In this document: piece by piece, positions 27,801 to 35,451 of the stretch | How positions within the stretch are numbered: position 1 is the first letter of the stretch | Layout: each line of letters opens with the position of its first letter | Origin: CAZXFH01 sp964640055 | Lineage (GTDB): Bacteria; Fidelibacterota; UBA2242; JAFGTP01 | Reading direction: 5' to 3' | Assembly (NCBI GenBank): GCA_964640055.1 | Contig: CAZXFH010000012.1 | Location: 1-64,000 of the forward strand | Length of the DNA stretch: 64,000 nucleotides | Notes under the pieces: generated by a model | Told to the model about the DNA's origin: nothing | Seen by the model: the letters and a program-made list of their open reading frames with translations, nothing else | Databases searched by the model: none | Made by a program: the position numbers and the translations under genes

Positions 27801-28060
27801 GTATGCGTCTGCTTGCGAAGCCCGGGAAAAGAGACGGGAAAAAGATGGCGGTTGAGAGTCATATAATTTTCTGTGATCAAATGCATGCCCTGGGGGACTG
27901 CCCGGTCGGTGCTCACATATTTATCGGCCAACCAATTCACCTGTAACGGAAATACCACGCCGGTAGAATCGGTAGCCCCGGCACCCAGTTGCGTGCGACA
28001 CAGCCAGATGATAATAAAAATAAAAATGTATTTAGCTGTCCTTGGATGAATTACAGTCAC
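21812..28060 (-). CDS. sprA: SprA, outer-membrane translocon of the type IX secretion system
   Basis: A 2082-residue giant beta-barrel, within the usual range for SprA/Sov. The start is GTG 28058-28060 with a weak ribosome site; a hydrophobic signal segment YIFIFIIIWLC follows. The family hallmark GFIDDFEGAKR is at about residue 783, after ARVNPNPNT and before WTQSA; a second hallmark region is VWLDELRLSEV around 1330-1360. The rest alternates amphipathic strands (repeated Asn/Ser-rich segments such as LNLSYTRNL, SYSMNASESRT) to the end. A low-complexity SSSSGSSRGRTGSRTG stretch sits near 1720. In Bacteroidota SprA is the cargo pore used with PorV and Plug. It stands between rdgB and the glutaminyl cyclase-like gene; sprA stop and the next start are adjacent. 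Confidence 0.93.
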   Translation of the reverse strand: MTVIHPRTAKYIFIFIIIWLCRTQLGAGATDSTGVVFPLQVNWLADKYVSTDRAVPQGMHLITENYMTLNRHLFPVSFPGLRKQTHTDKDNKYIIFQESLAEQDFRIPRVLSIDYYYQQRKRNYLHDKLVELTVKESLQQGQQKSGGKIELISADIAGQRVALQVSGNVNINGRLQNQERSQVAAGYREGKTTSFIVDQKQQLNIEGKIGDRISILVDQDSERDFDFENNLRIHYTGEEDEIVQGVQAGNISLSLPGTQYVTFSSKSSGLFGIKSDMKLGGMDITAIASVEKGEKQKLSVDGGAQSTENSVQDYEYQRNLYFFLDSTYRANLYRGFFENGGRFTFDPNRIVSDLEVYKSVIIEAAGTMYGKAFVDPNDTTRYREQTEQRLFERLTPEQDYTFNNNLGYIRLNTQLQSNEVLAVAYRTVYVDNNDKKQTVQGFGQWDREPTDTTKINLKLIKPQNMLPDDPTWPLMFKNVYYLGATNINPDGFECKIVYIHGRSGDEERDKQDGETFLYKFGLDEMDESGNLSPDDQLDVNNPAVIDLQRGELWIPFLHPFEYGNDELGEKNPRLSDDYSCPKMYNLSFHNNQNEISEDSKFKVTYKYENRSSIINLGPMVIDGSESVTLNGTQLTKGVDYTIDYFSGTLTLLKDDATNPDANLDIKYEKNQFFQLDKKTILGARAQYDFGANNFIGATALYYSKSVIDEKVDVGYEPMRNFVWDVNGRYDKELNFLTRAINKLPLVQTDRPSSFSLEGEIARVNPNPNTISNEATGDSHGVGFIDDFEGAKRVTSPPIMRRYWTQSAVPLGKTDWQRGHINWFNPYGGVPTNSIWPNKETSTKAQNTITEIMILRMNPAWARGLGKNATSSQKKEAWGGVTYFLPASYRDQSKSKFLEIWVRGDSGLLHIDLGQISEDQIADGQPNTEDRPEEGSGMKFGNGLLEDGEDTGLDGVFDTEETVIVRDPYSEIIDTLGYGDNRLKTYARDPEDPNSDNWWWENGSTDYTKINGTENSKRDVAGRFPDTEDMNGNYVLDKTNDYVTVEFPLSEKDHEYIAGRTENQSGNDTGWKLYRIPLTEFDAVKTDPSFSWESIEACRIWMDGVTQKSALEIAKIEIVGNEWQEMGIAQDDSSTYREAKETFAVTVVNTEDNPDIYDSPTGVQGEYDRINEIRAKEQSLVLKIYSPRGLKYQELCAAEKDLLEETSFITYKEMKLFINGHDIRNPSTQYKEGDKTPLSFFIRFGRGGNNPQFYEYRQPVYMGWDKHNQMTIDLDFLTGLKAYTHATDFPTRNEEGLQEFWIERDSTNAIQKRIYKEVKEGEYTGKEIIIHGSPAISRIMRLEMGLKNRGAETVYGEVWLDELRLSEVRRDPGVAYRSRMQFKLADVANFNVNISRQDADFHRVEEKPSMNTRQLNTSNRMDVRGNLNLHKFTPSKWGLNIPVSASYSENKSIPKYLPGSDILTGDSPPDSIMSINHSYGVNTSFSKSRSDFWLTRYTLDEIRIGLNAKRTQSSNVETRTRKATTYAGNLSYEVPFGRDNYLEIFKWMEPVPVLGEKFSALRWYYTPNQLSYSMNASESRTRNVPRWGEIKENYSLGMSQKLNLGYKMFDNLNLSYTRNLKNDMNEMQGRKAEILSDLSFGTPINIQENYNLTYNPKIFSWFNPSINYGSNYTWSESVNSTTVSVDQISNQNRFSTSFGLNLSQILDSFYSPATSSSSGSSRGRTGSRTGNRTSEYQRGRRTTPDKDQEEPELEKEQPKKEFQLLKTVSDYLAKIQTIQCSFSLNQTVNSRYRTGEPGMSYRLGFDPDPHLPVVAEEAGVGKDNVSQNLDFSLRSGLNITSNLNTSFNFAQNVSVSERQGEKSRNFNRDFLPVGQTGRDGIPFPGWSVRWSGLEKIAILSTVFQSLSLDHGFSGKEARTMRNGKEQQSSYKMYFQPLIGLSMRFKKDINANMRVTHGQTINNRSSGTAIITEQNITTSINYKRKGGITIPLPFMENKHLENNIDFQMSFDYSNAETRERNKGGGKFSVTNKNSHWKVAPRINYSFTKKVTGGIFFQYGVSRSKQTGKRTTRDGGFDVNIAIRG

Positions 28061-28133
28061 CTTTTAACTTTTTATGTGCGGTAATATTTTTAATTTAACG
28101 AACTAAAGCGGTAGCAATCTCTAGGGTAAAACC

Positions 28134-28739
28134 TCACTCATATTTGACTGGGAATAATTCTTTGTACAGTTTTTGATATAATTTATGAAAGGCCTGACCG
28201 CGATGGCTGATCCGGTTTTTTTCCTCCGGATTCATTTCAGCAAAGGTTTGGCCGGTTTCTTTTACCTGAAAGACCGGATCGTAACCAAACCCGCCCTGAC
28301 CCCGCTTATGGGTTAAAATCATGCCTTCCACGCTTCCTGTAGCAGAGATTATCTGGTTCGGCCGGTAAAACAGGGCGACAGTGCGAAACCGGGCGGATCT
28401 TTCGGGAAGGGCAATATTTTTCATGTTATAGAGTAATTTTTCAATGTTATCTTCGTAAGTTGCATTTTCTCCGGCGTAACGGGCCGCAAAAACACCGGGA
28501 GCACCCGCTAAGGCATCCACTTCCAAGCCGGTATCATCAGCAATAGTGGGCAGGTCTGAAAATTCTGCCAATACCTGCGCTTTTTTTAATGCGTTCTGAT
28601 AAAGCGTGTTCCCGTCTTCGCTGACCGCCGGAGCTCCTGGGAATTCATCCAGGCTCCGCAAGCCTACCTCCGGCAGACGGAAAATAGCTCGAATTTCAGC
28701 GATCTTATCTTGATTTTGGGAGGCGATTAAAATATCCAC
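28134..28739 (-). CDS. rdgB: XTP/dITP diphosphatase (RdgB/HAM1)
   Basis: A 201-residue nucleotide-pool cleaning enzyme that hydrolyses dITP, XTP and similar to monophosphates. It has SQNQDKIAEI (residues 7-16), catalytic FADDTGLEVDAL-like ADDTGLEVDAL (about 67-77), GAPGVFAARYAG, GQGGFGYDPVF (about 148-158) and the C-terminal SHRGQAF. All family blocks are present and length is normal. Start is GTG 28737-28739 with AAGGGTG upstream. It is the first gene of the minus-strand series, 73 bp before sprA. Confidence 0.95.
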   Translation of the reverse strand: MDILIASQNQDKIAEIRAIFRLPEVGLRSLDEFPGAPAVSEDGNTLYQNALKKAQVLAEFSDLPTIADDTGLEVDALAGAPGVFAARYAGENATYEDNIEKLLYNMKNIALPERSARFRTVALFYRPNQIISATGSVEGMILTHKRGQGGFGYDPVFQVKETGQTFAEMNPEEKNRISHRGQAFHKLYQKLYKELFPVKYE

Positions 28740-29152
28740 AATTGTATTATCACCCTTAATGAAAGTGGTGTTAACCCAAATACTGGGGAGTTTTAATTAG
28801 CTAATAATGGTAATAAATTGGACGATTATTTCGTTTGTATTGAAAACAACCACCTGGTTTTAAACGGACTTATCATCAATATACATCAAAAACGCCAAAA
28901 ATGTTAGGCAAATTTACCTTTAATGTCAAGCGAATTGAGGAGCAGAACGTGATATATTTCCGCAGCCCGTTGGTTATGGGACCTAAATACCGGTATGGTG
29001 CAGCATCCGTATGACCGGCCACAGACTAGTGAGAAAACATTTATACCAGACAGAGGCGGAGATAAGTTAAATTGATTTTTATGATTTATGGATTTATTTT
29101 ATTAATATGAATATCGTAGAATGACTTTAATGTTAGTATAGGGAGCATGCGT
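28740..29152. other. Divergent intergenic region between rdgB and the antiporter gene
   Basis: About 410 bp without a convincing ORF or RNA gene. It must contain the promoter for rdgB-sprA (minus strand; AAGGGTG site near 28750) and that of the antiporter (AT-rich 29070-29110, with only a weak TTGATT-N17-TATTTT pair at 29072-29100). No clear hairpin. Confidence 0.4.
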
Positions 29153-30892
29153 ATGGAAACATTTCATTATTTATCCGAAGGAAACATACATATATTTTTA
29201 ATTCAAGTCCTGATCCTGCTCTCCTTTGCCAAGCTCCTGAGCGGCCTGATCCAGCGCTGGGGATGGCCTGCCCTGGTGGGAGAAATCTTATGTGGTATCA
29301 TTTTCGGGCCGACTATTTTCGGACGGCTGCTACCGGGTCTGTATGCCACTGTTTTCCCCGCTGATCTTATTCAGCAAAATATGTTAGAGACCGTTTCCTG
29401 GTTCGGGGTCCTATTCCTGCTGCTGGTGACCGGTTTTGAAGTGCGCTTGTCCAGTGTTTGGAAACAGGGTAAGGCGGCCCTCACCATTGGTGTGGTGGGG
29501 GTGGTGATCCCGCTCCTGATCGGTTTGCTGGTTTTTTACTGGATACCGGAAAGTTATTGGGGGGTCAATTCCGGGCGGGTTATTTTCACTCTTTTCCTGG
29601 CCACGGCCGCAGCAATTAGTGCTATCCCGGTAATTGCCAAAATATTACATGATCTGGAGATCCTGAAAAGTGATTTGGGGTTGACCACTATTTCAGCCTT
29701 TGTGATCAATGATATTCTGGGCTGGATCGTCTTTGCCGTGGTTTTGGGACTGGCGGCAACTCACACACTGATTACCAGTAATCCGCCATTACGGATCTTT
29801 TTCGAGATCCTGCTATTTGGTGCCCTCTGCCTGACAATCGGAAGTAAAATCATAGGGCATTTTACACGGTGGATCAAAAAGACGCCGCTGCCCCAAACAG
29901 CCACGATCCTGACCCTGATCACCTGCCTGGGCATGTTGTGCGGGATTATTACCCAATGGATCGGCATACATGCCATTCTGGGCTTCTTTCTGGCCGGCAT
30001 TATGGCCGGTAACACTGCCGAGATTTCAGAACGTAACCGGGAAATCATTTCGCAGGTAGTGCATGCAATCTTTGTACCGCTCTTTTTTGTCTCTATCGGC
30101 CTGAAAATAGATTTTATCGGCAATCTGGATTTACTGATGATTGTGTTATTTACACTGGTTGCTATTGTCGGTAAGTTCGTCGGCGCCTGGTTAGGCGGAA
30201 GATGGGCACAGATGTCTCCGGAAGATGCGGTTTCCATCGGTATTGCCCACATTCCCGGCGGGGCCATGGAAATTATAATCGGACTGCTGGCCCTGGAGAT
30301 GCAGTTGATCTCCCATGTAGTTTTCGTGGCGATCGTATTTGCCGCGGTACTTTCCTCGGTTCTGGTGGGGCCGCTACTGGCCTGGTCACTTGAGCGGCGT
30401 AAATACCTGGATATCGGAGATTTTGTTGCAAAAACAGCTATTATACCGGATTTAGCAAGTCCGGACCGCTGGGGGGCGATAGAAGAATTAAGCAACAGCC
30501 TGAGCGCTAAGGTGCTGCATTATGATCCGGCTGAAATCGTGGCCGCGGTTAAAGCGCGGGAAGAAGTCATGGGTACCGGATTGGAACAGGGAATTGCCGT
30601 GCCGCATGCCCGGCTTAAGGATTTAAAGACTCCGGTGATTGCTTTTGGCCGCGCCAAGCTAGGTATTGACTGGGATGCACGTGATGGGCTGTTAGCGCGC
30701 TTTGTGTTCTTGGTACTGACTCCTGAAAAAGAGGAAGGGCGCCAGGCGCAGATTGTGGCGGCCATTGCCCGCTATATGCTGCGACCGAAAGTCAAGTATC
30801 AGCTAATGGCCACCAATGATCCGGAAAAAATGTTTTCCATGCTGAAAAGCGGCTTGAAATTAAAGCAAGTCCGGCCGCGGAAAGCAGTCTAG
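29153..30892 (+). CDS. CPA2-type cation:proton antiporter with C-terminal PTS EIIA-like domain
   Basis: A 579-residue fusion. ATG 29153 is preferred to ATG 29147 because GGGAG at 29141-29145 is seven bases from it but only one from the earlier ATG. Residues 1-420 form a KefB/NapA-type antiporter with about 12 membrane helices; GEILCGIIFGP, VTGFEVRL, helix with AAISAIPVIAKIL and NDILGWIVF are typical, including conserved ND aspartate. Residues 435-570 resemble a PTS EIIA (PtsN-like) domain, with AREEVMGTGLEQGIAVPHAR and a histidine (about 485) at the position phosphorylated in EIIA. The domain probably controls transport in response to a phosphorylation state or ligand. No PTS genes are in the window. 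Confidence 0.88.
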   Translation: METFHYLSEGNIHIFLIQVLILLSFAKLLSGLIQRWGWPALVGEILCGIIFGPTIFGRLLPGLYATVFPADLIQQNMLETVSWFGVLFLLLVTGFEVRLSSVWKQGKAALTIGVVGVVIPLLIGLLVFYWIPESYWGVNSGRVIFTLFLATAAAISAIPVIAKILHDLEILKSDLGLTTISAFVINDILGWIVFAVVLGLAATHTLITSNPPLRIFFEILLFGALCLTIGSKIIGHFTRWIKKTPLPQTATILTLITCLGMLCGIITQWIGIHAILGFFLAGIMAGNTAEISERNREIISQVVHAIFVPLFFVSIGLKIDFIGNLDLLMIVLFTLVAIVGKFVGAWLGGRWAQMSPEDAVSIGIAHIPGGAMEIIIGLLALEMQLISHVVFVAIVFAAVLSSVLVGPLLAWSLERRKYLDIGDFVAKTAIIPDLASPDRWGAIEELSNSLSAKVLHYDPAEIVAAVKAREEVMGTGLEQGIAVPHARLKDLKTPVIAFGRAKLGIDWDARDGLLARFVFLVLTPEKEEGRQAQIVAAIARYMLRPKVKYQLMATNDPEKMFSMLKSGLKLKQVRPRKAV

Positions 30893-30999
30893 TTGTCCGC
30901 AAAATGGGATTGGCTGTCTTTCACCTTCAGGGCCGAGGCTTTTCCGGGCTTATTTGAAGACCGATTGTTCTGCTTATCCGAAGCCCCGCATCTGGAGGG

Positions 31000-31028
31000 T
31001 TGACATTAGCGACCAATATAACTAAAAT
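31000..31028 (+). promoter_or_regulatory. Near-consensus sigma-70-type promoter of the K+ channel gene
   Basis: TTGACA at 31000-31005, 17-base spacer, TAAAAT at 31023-31028 (five of six). A start about 7 bp later would leave a leader of roughly 23 bases before ATG 31058. It is the cleanest promoter in the window and suggests that the channel pair is transcribed apart from the antiporter. Confidence 0.6.
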
Positions 31029-31057
31029 TTCACCTGATATGGATGGAGATCGTCCGG

Positions 31058-32200
31058 ATGATAAATTTTTCATTTCTACAGAACATTTTTAAAAACCGGT
31101 TTATCAGGATATTCCTTCTCTTTGGTTCTATTACTTTGATTGGCGCCTCACTGGTTTTGATCTTTGAAGTGAAGCGAACGGGGACTGATTATCAAAACTT
31201 GTGGGACTCGGTTTGGTGGGCTGTTGTGACCATTTTCACAGTCGGATATGGTGATAAAACACCGCTTACCGTGGGAGGACGCCTGATCGCTATGTTGGTG
31301 ATGGTGGCCGGCATTTACCTTGTTTCATTAATCACGGCTACAATCTCCTCTATCTTTGTAGCCAGAAAAATCAGGGAGGATCGCGGATTGGAAACCATAG
31401 ATTTTGATAATCATATTATTCTGTGTGGCTGGAATAGTCATGCGGAAGCCATTATTGAACATATTTTTTCTGTGGACCCGGAAAAACATCTTAAGATGAT
31501 CCTGGTGAATGAATTATCGGAAGAACAGATTAACACTGTTTTGGATAAATTCAGAAAATACAAGGTCAAATTTATCCGGGGCGATTATACGCGTCATGCC
31601 CCTCTGGAGCGCGCCAGTATCGGCGCAGCCAAGGTGGTGATTTTACTACCCAATCTGGATAAATACGAGCCCACGACCGCCGATGAAAAAACCCTGTTGG
31701 CAACGCTTAATATTAAAACTAATTTCCCCAAACTGAAAGTCGTCGCCTTTATTATGAATCCGGAAAATGAAGTCCATGTTCGACGGGCTAAAGCCGATGA
31801 AATATTTATCAGTGATCAGTTCACCGATTTTATTATTGCCAGTAATGTACTCAAACCCGGATTGGCCGATGTGATTACAGAACTCTTAAGCCCGCAAAGT
31901 GAGCATCTGTTGACCACCATTGAGATTCCAGCCAAGTTCGTCCATAAACCTTTCCGGGAGTTATTTCAGGCCCTTAAAAAGCAGTATGGCTATCTGACCC
32001 TGGGATTGGTTTCGGAACTCGAATCCGTCGGCATATCCGATTTTCTGTCCGCGGATACTTCCCATTTGGATGCCTTTATCGAAAGAAAGCTGATGGAAGC
32101 CGGTAGAGGACTGGAAGAGGAAAACAAAGTGTTTGTCAATATAAATCCTGCCGATGATTATATTATCCAGGAAAATGAACGGGCGGTCATCATCAAATGA
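31058..32200 (+). CDS. Two-TM potassium channel with RCK (TrkA-N/TrkA-C) domain
   Basis: A 380-residue K+ channel. ATG 31058 (MINFSF) has GGAG nine bases upstream; an earlier in-frame ATG at 31043 has none. Two membrane helices (about 16-38 and 78-105) flank a pore helix and the selectivity filter TVGYGD (about 61-66). After a basic linker (ARKIREDRG) comes an RCK domain starting DNHIILCGWNSHAEAII; this GWN variant of the nucleotide loop also occurs in channel RCK domains. A C-terminal TrkA-C-like segment starts around 290 (TTIEIPAKFVHKPF). RCK domains gate by binding nucleotide or Ca2+. Its stop overlaps the next gene (ATGA), which encodes a cyclic-nucleotide-binding protein. Confidence 0.9.
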   Translation: MINFSFLQNIFKNRFIRIFLLFGSITLIGASLVLIFEVKRTGTDYQNLWDSVWWAVVTIFTVGYGDKTPLTVGGRLIAMLVMVAGIYLVSLITATISSIFVARKIREDRGLETIDFDNHIILCGWNSHAEAIIEHIFSVDPEKHLKMILVNELSEEQINTVLDKFRKYKVKFIRGDYTRHAPLERASIGAAKVVILLPNLDKYEPTTADEKTLLATLNIKTNFPKLKVVAFIMNPENEVHVRRAKADEIFISDQFTDFIIASNVLKPGLADVITELLSPQSEHLLTTIEIPAKFVHKPFRELFQALKKQYGYLTLGLVSELESVGISDFLSADTSHLDAFIERKLMEAGRGLEEENKVFVNINPADDYIIQENERAVIIK

Positions 32201-32724
32201 AGCGTAAAAAAGATAAGTTCAAATATGAACCCGAAGATCTGAAAGAGTATGAGATCTTCAACGGCCTGGATGAGGACCAGATTCAATGGTTCTGCAAGGT
32301 GATCAAAGCCATCAATTTCAATAAAGGCGATACCATTATCCGGGAAGGCGAGAAGGGCAATTCCATTTTGCTGCTATTAAATGGCAAAGTGGAAATTTCC
32401 GTCGCCCTGACCCTGCGCACCCACCCTCAACGGGATACCCGGGAAAAAAATTTAATCTGCCTGTCACACGAGAATCATCCCTTTTTCGGAGAAATGTCCC
32501 TGTTTCTGCCTGATGACCGGCGGACTGCCACGGTCAAGGCCGCCACCAATTGTGATATCGGACGTATTGCAAAAACGGATTTTTTTCATATTTGCAATGA
32601 TTATCCGGAAGTGGGCAACCGGGTAATGCAAAATATCGCCAAGGTGCTATCCCACCGTTTGACCCAGGCCAACCAGAATGTGCTTAAATTGACCACGGCC
32701 TTCAGTCTGATCATTGAAAAATAA
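32197..32724 (+). CDS. Cyclic-nucleotide-binding-domain protein
   Basis: A 175-residue soluble protein consisting almost only of a CNBD fold: LKEYEIFNGLDEDQIQWF, GDTIIREGEKGNSILLLLNG, the phosphate-binding cassette FFGEMSLFLPDDRRTATVKA (Glu and Arg both present) and a C-terminal helix to residue 175. There is no HTH, so it is not a CRP-type activator, and no kinase or membrane helix. It starts by ATGA overlap with the K+ channel gene, so the two are translationally coupled and probably form a complex in which cyclic nucleotide modulates the channel. This last point is inference. Confidence 0.85.
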   Translation: MKRKKDKFKYEPEDLKEYEIFNGLDEDQIQWFCKVIKAINFNKGDTIIREGEKGNSILLLLNGKVEISVALTLRTHPQRDTREKNLICLSHENHPFFGEMSLFLPDDRRTATVKAATNCDIGRIAKTDFFHICNDYPEVGNRVMQNIAKVLSHRLTQANQNVLKLTTAFSLIIEK

Positions 32725-32737
32725 ACAAAGGAGTATT

Positions 32738-35404
32738 TTGGGTACGCAATTAGATAAAGTCTATCGGCCTGAAAATGTCGAGAAAAAATGGTATCAATAC
32801 TGGAAAACCCAGGATTATTTCAAACCCCGGGAAGCACAGAGCGTGAAATCCTATGTGATCACTATTCCACCTCCCAATGTGACCGGGATCCTGACCATGG
32901 GCCATGTTTTGAATAACACCATCCAGGACATTCTGATCCGCTACGCTCGGATGCAGGGCTACAAAACTCTGTGGCTCCCGGGAACCGATCATGCCGGGAT
33001 TGCGACTCAAAGTGTGGTCGAGAAACAGCTGCGCAAAGAGGGCAAAACCCGCCAGGATCTGGGCCGGGAGGCCTTTGTGGACCGGGTCTGGGAGTGGGCT
33101 TATAAGCACAAATCGATTATCTTTCAGCAGCTGGAAGAATTAGGCGCTTCTTTTGACCGTTCCCGCGAACGGTTTACCCTGGACGAAGGCTTGAGCAAGG
33201 CGGTTCGAAAAGTGTTTGTGCATTTCTACCGAAAAGGATTGATCTATCGCGGCCGTCGCATTATCAACTGGTGTCCGGCTTCGCAAACCGCACTCTCTGA
33301 TGAAGAAGTGATCCACAAAGAGACCCAGGGACACCTGTGGCAGTTTCGTTATCCCTATGACAATCATGCCGGCCATGTGTTGATTGCCACCACCCGACCG
33401 GAAACCATGCTGGGCGATACGGCCGTGGCTGTTAATCCCAAAGACAAACGTTACATCAGTTTAATCGGTAAACAGGTTATACTGCCGATCCGAAACCGTG
33501 TTATTCCCATAATTGACGATGATTTTGTAGATCCGGAATTCGGTACCGGAGCAGTTAAAGTCACGCCGGCCCATGATCCCAATGACTTTGCCATGGGGGA
33601 ACGGCATGGGTTGGAAAAGATCAATATTATGAATCCCGATGGCACCTTGAACCGCAATGCGGGTGAAGAATTTGCCGGACTAGATCGCTTTGCAGCCCGT
33701 AAAAAAGTGGTTGAAAAAATGGAACGGCTGGGCTTGCTGGAGAAGGTGGAAGAATACACCCATAGTGTGGGATATAGCGAGCGGGCCGGAGTCATGATCG
33801 AACCCTATTTATCAGCGCAGTGGTTTGTCAAAATGAAACCTCTGGCTGAGCCTGCCGTTCAGGCGGTTAAAGATCATAAGATCCACTTTCATCCGACCCG
33901 CTGGTATAAAACCTATGACCACTGGATGAACAATATTCGTGATTGGTGTATCTCACGACAATTATGGTGGGGCCATCGCATCCCGGTATTTTACTGTGAC
34001 GAGTGCGACTGGCAGGATGCTTTAATGGAAGATCCTGAGCGCTGCCCCCGGTGTAACGGAACGGTGCGGCAGGATCCGGATGTGCTGGACACCTGGTTCA
34101 GTTCCTGGCTGTGGCCCTTCTCCACCATGGGCTGGCCGACGGAAACCAAAGATCTAAAGGAATTTTTTCCTACTGATGATCTGGTTACGGCGCCGGATAT
34201 TATCTTTTTTTGGGTGGCCCGCATGATCATGGCCAGTTTGGAATTCATGGGGGAGGTACCCTTTACCGATGTCTATTTCACCGGCCTGATCCGGGATATC
34301 AAGGGCCGTAAGATGAGTAAATCCCTGGGCAATTCACCCAACCCCTTACATTTAATTGAGAAGTACGGTGCTGATGCCCTGCGTTACGGAGTGATGCTGA
34401 TCGCTCCGCAGGGACAGGATATTCTGTTTTCAGAAAAACGGCTGGAAGTGGGCCGTAATTTCATGAATAAGGTCTGGAATGCCTCGCGCTTTATCTTGAT
34501 GAATATCAAGGACGACACCCTTTTCAGTGAGCCTTTTAAGCCGCAACCGGAAGATCTGAGTTTAGCCGATAAATGGATTCTCAGCCGTTCGAACGCCACC
34601 ATTAAGGCTTTTGATAAATATTTCCGGCGCTACCGCTTTGATGAAGTCGCCCGCCTGATCTATGATTTCGTCTGGAATGATTTTTGTGACTGGTATATCG
34701 AGTTGATCAAAGAGCGGCTCTATAATCAGTCGCCGCAGGCCGGGCGGCAGGCGCTACAAATTGCGCTCTTTGTTTTAAAGCGCATTCTGAAACTGTTGCA
34801 TCCCTATGCGCCCTTTATCAGCGAGGAAATTTACCAAAAGGTAAAAGCACCTGATGATCCGGATCTGATTATTTCGCTCTGGCCGCAATATACCCCGGAA
34901 CAGCGGGATATGACCGTGGAAAAAGAGTTTGCCATGGTCCAGGAAGTGATCACCGCCTTACGCACGGCCCGGAGTGAGATCAATATACCGCCGGCCACGG
35001 AATTAACTCTGATCATTAAAGGGCATGCCGAACAGCCGGTAGCGCAGTTGATGCAGTCTAAGGAGATTGCCGGGTATGTGCGCAATCTGGCCCGCATCAA
35101 GGAAATAAAATTGCAGGCCGGGTCGGCCGAACGCCCCCATCCGGCCTCTTCAGTGGTAGTCGGAGGAGTAGAGTTTTACTTGCCTTTGGCCGGCGTGATC
35201 GATATTGCCGCGGAGAAGAACCGTTTAAAAAAGGAAATTCAGGGCCTGGAAGGCCGTTTAAAGGGCATCCGCACCAAATTGCAAAATCATAACTTTTTAA
35301 ATAAAGCACCCCGGGAGGTGGTTGAGAAGGAACGCCAGAAAGAAAAGGACTATCAGGAAAAACTGAAAAAATTAACCCAAAATCTGGAGCTGATTTCCGG
35401 CTGA
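32738..35404 (+). CDS. valS: Valyl-tRNA synthetase
   Basis: An 888-residue class I synthetase charging tRNA-Val. The true start is probably TTG 32738 (AAAGGAG at 32727-32733, four bases before), not TTG 32714, which lies inside the preceding gene. Motifs: ATP-binding PPPNVTGILTMGH with the HIGH-equivalent in its last part (about 42-54), an editing domain TTRPETMLGDTAV (about 218-230), WFVKMKPL, WWGHRIPVFYC, a zinc-finger-like CDECDWQD...CPRC pair, and KMSKSLGN (about 526-533). The C terminus is a coiled coil (AAEKNRLKKEIQGLEGRL...KKLTQNLE). All elements are normal for bacterial ValS. Confidence 0.96.
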   Translation: MGTQLDKVYRPENVEKKWYQYWKTQDYFKPREAQSVKSYVITIPPPNVTGILTMGHVLNNTIQDILIRYARMQGYKTLWLPGTDHAGIATQSVVEKQLRKEGKTRQDLGREAFVDRVWEWAYKHKSIIFQQLEELGASFDRSRERFTLDEGLSKAVRKVFVHFYRKGLIYRGRRIINWCPASQTALSDEEVIHKETQGHLWQFRYPYDNHAGHVLIATTRPETMLGDTAVAVNPKDKRYISLIGKQVILPIRNRVIPIIDDDFVDPEFGTGAVKVTPAHDPNDFAMGERHGLEKINIMNPDGTLNRNAGEEFAGLDRFAARKKVVEKMERLGLLEKVEEYTHSVGYSERAGVMIEPYLSAQWFVKMKPLAEPAVQAVKDHKIHFHPTRWYKTYDHWMNNIRDWCISRQLWWGHRIPVFYCDECDWQDALMEDPERCPRCNGTVRQDPDVLDTWFSSWLWPFSTMGWPTETKDLKEFFPTDDLVTAPDIIFFWVARMIMASLEFMGEVPFTDVYFTGLIRDIKGRKMSKSLGNSPNPLHLIEKYGADALRYGVMLIAPQGQDILFSEKRLEVGRNFMNKVWNASRFILMNIKDDTLFSEPFKPQPEDLSLADKWILSRSNATIKAFDKYFRRYRFDEVARLIYDFVWNDFCDWYIELIKERLYNQSPQAGRQALQIALFVLKRILKLLHPYAPFISEEIYQKVKAPDDPDLIISLWPQYTPEQRDMTVEKEFAMVQEVITALRTARSEINIPPATELTLIIKGHAEQPVAQLMQSKEIAGYVRNLARIKEIKLQAGSAERPHPASSVVVGGVEFYLPLAGVIDIAAEKNRLKKEIQGLEGRLKGIRTKLQNHNFLNKAPREVVEKERQKEKDYQEKLKKLTQNLELISG

Positions 35405-35451
35405 CATTGAAATATTATTTATAAACCTTTTGACTTAAATAAGAGCGGTAT

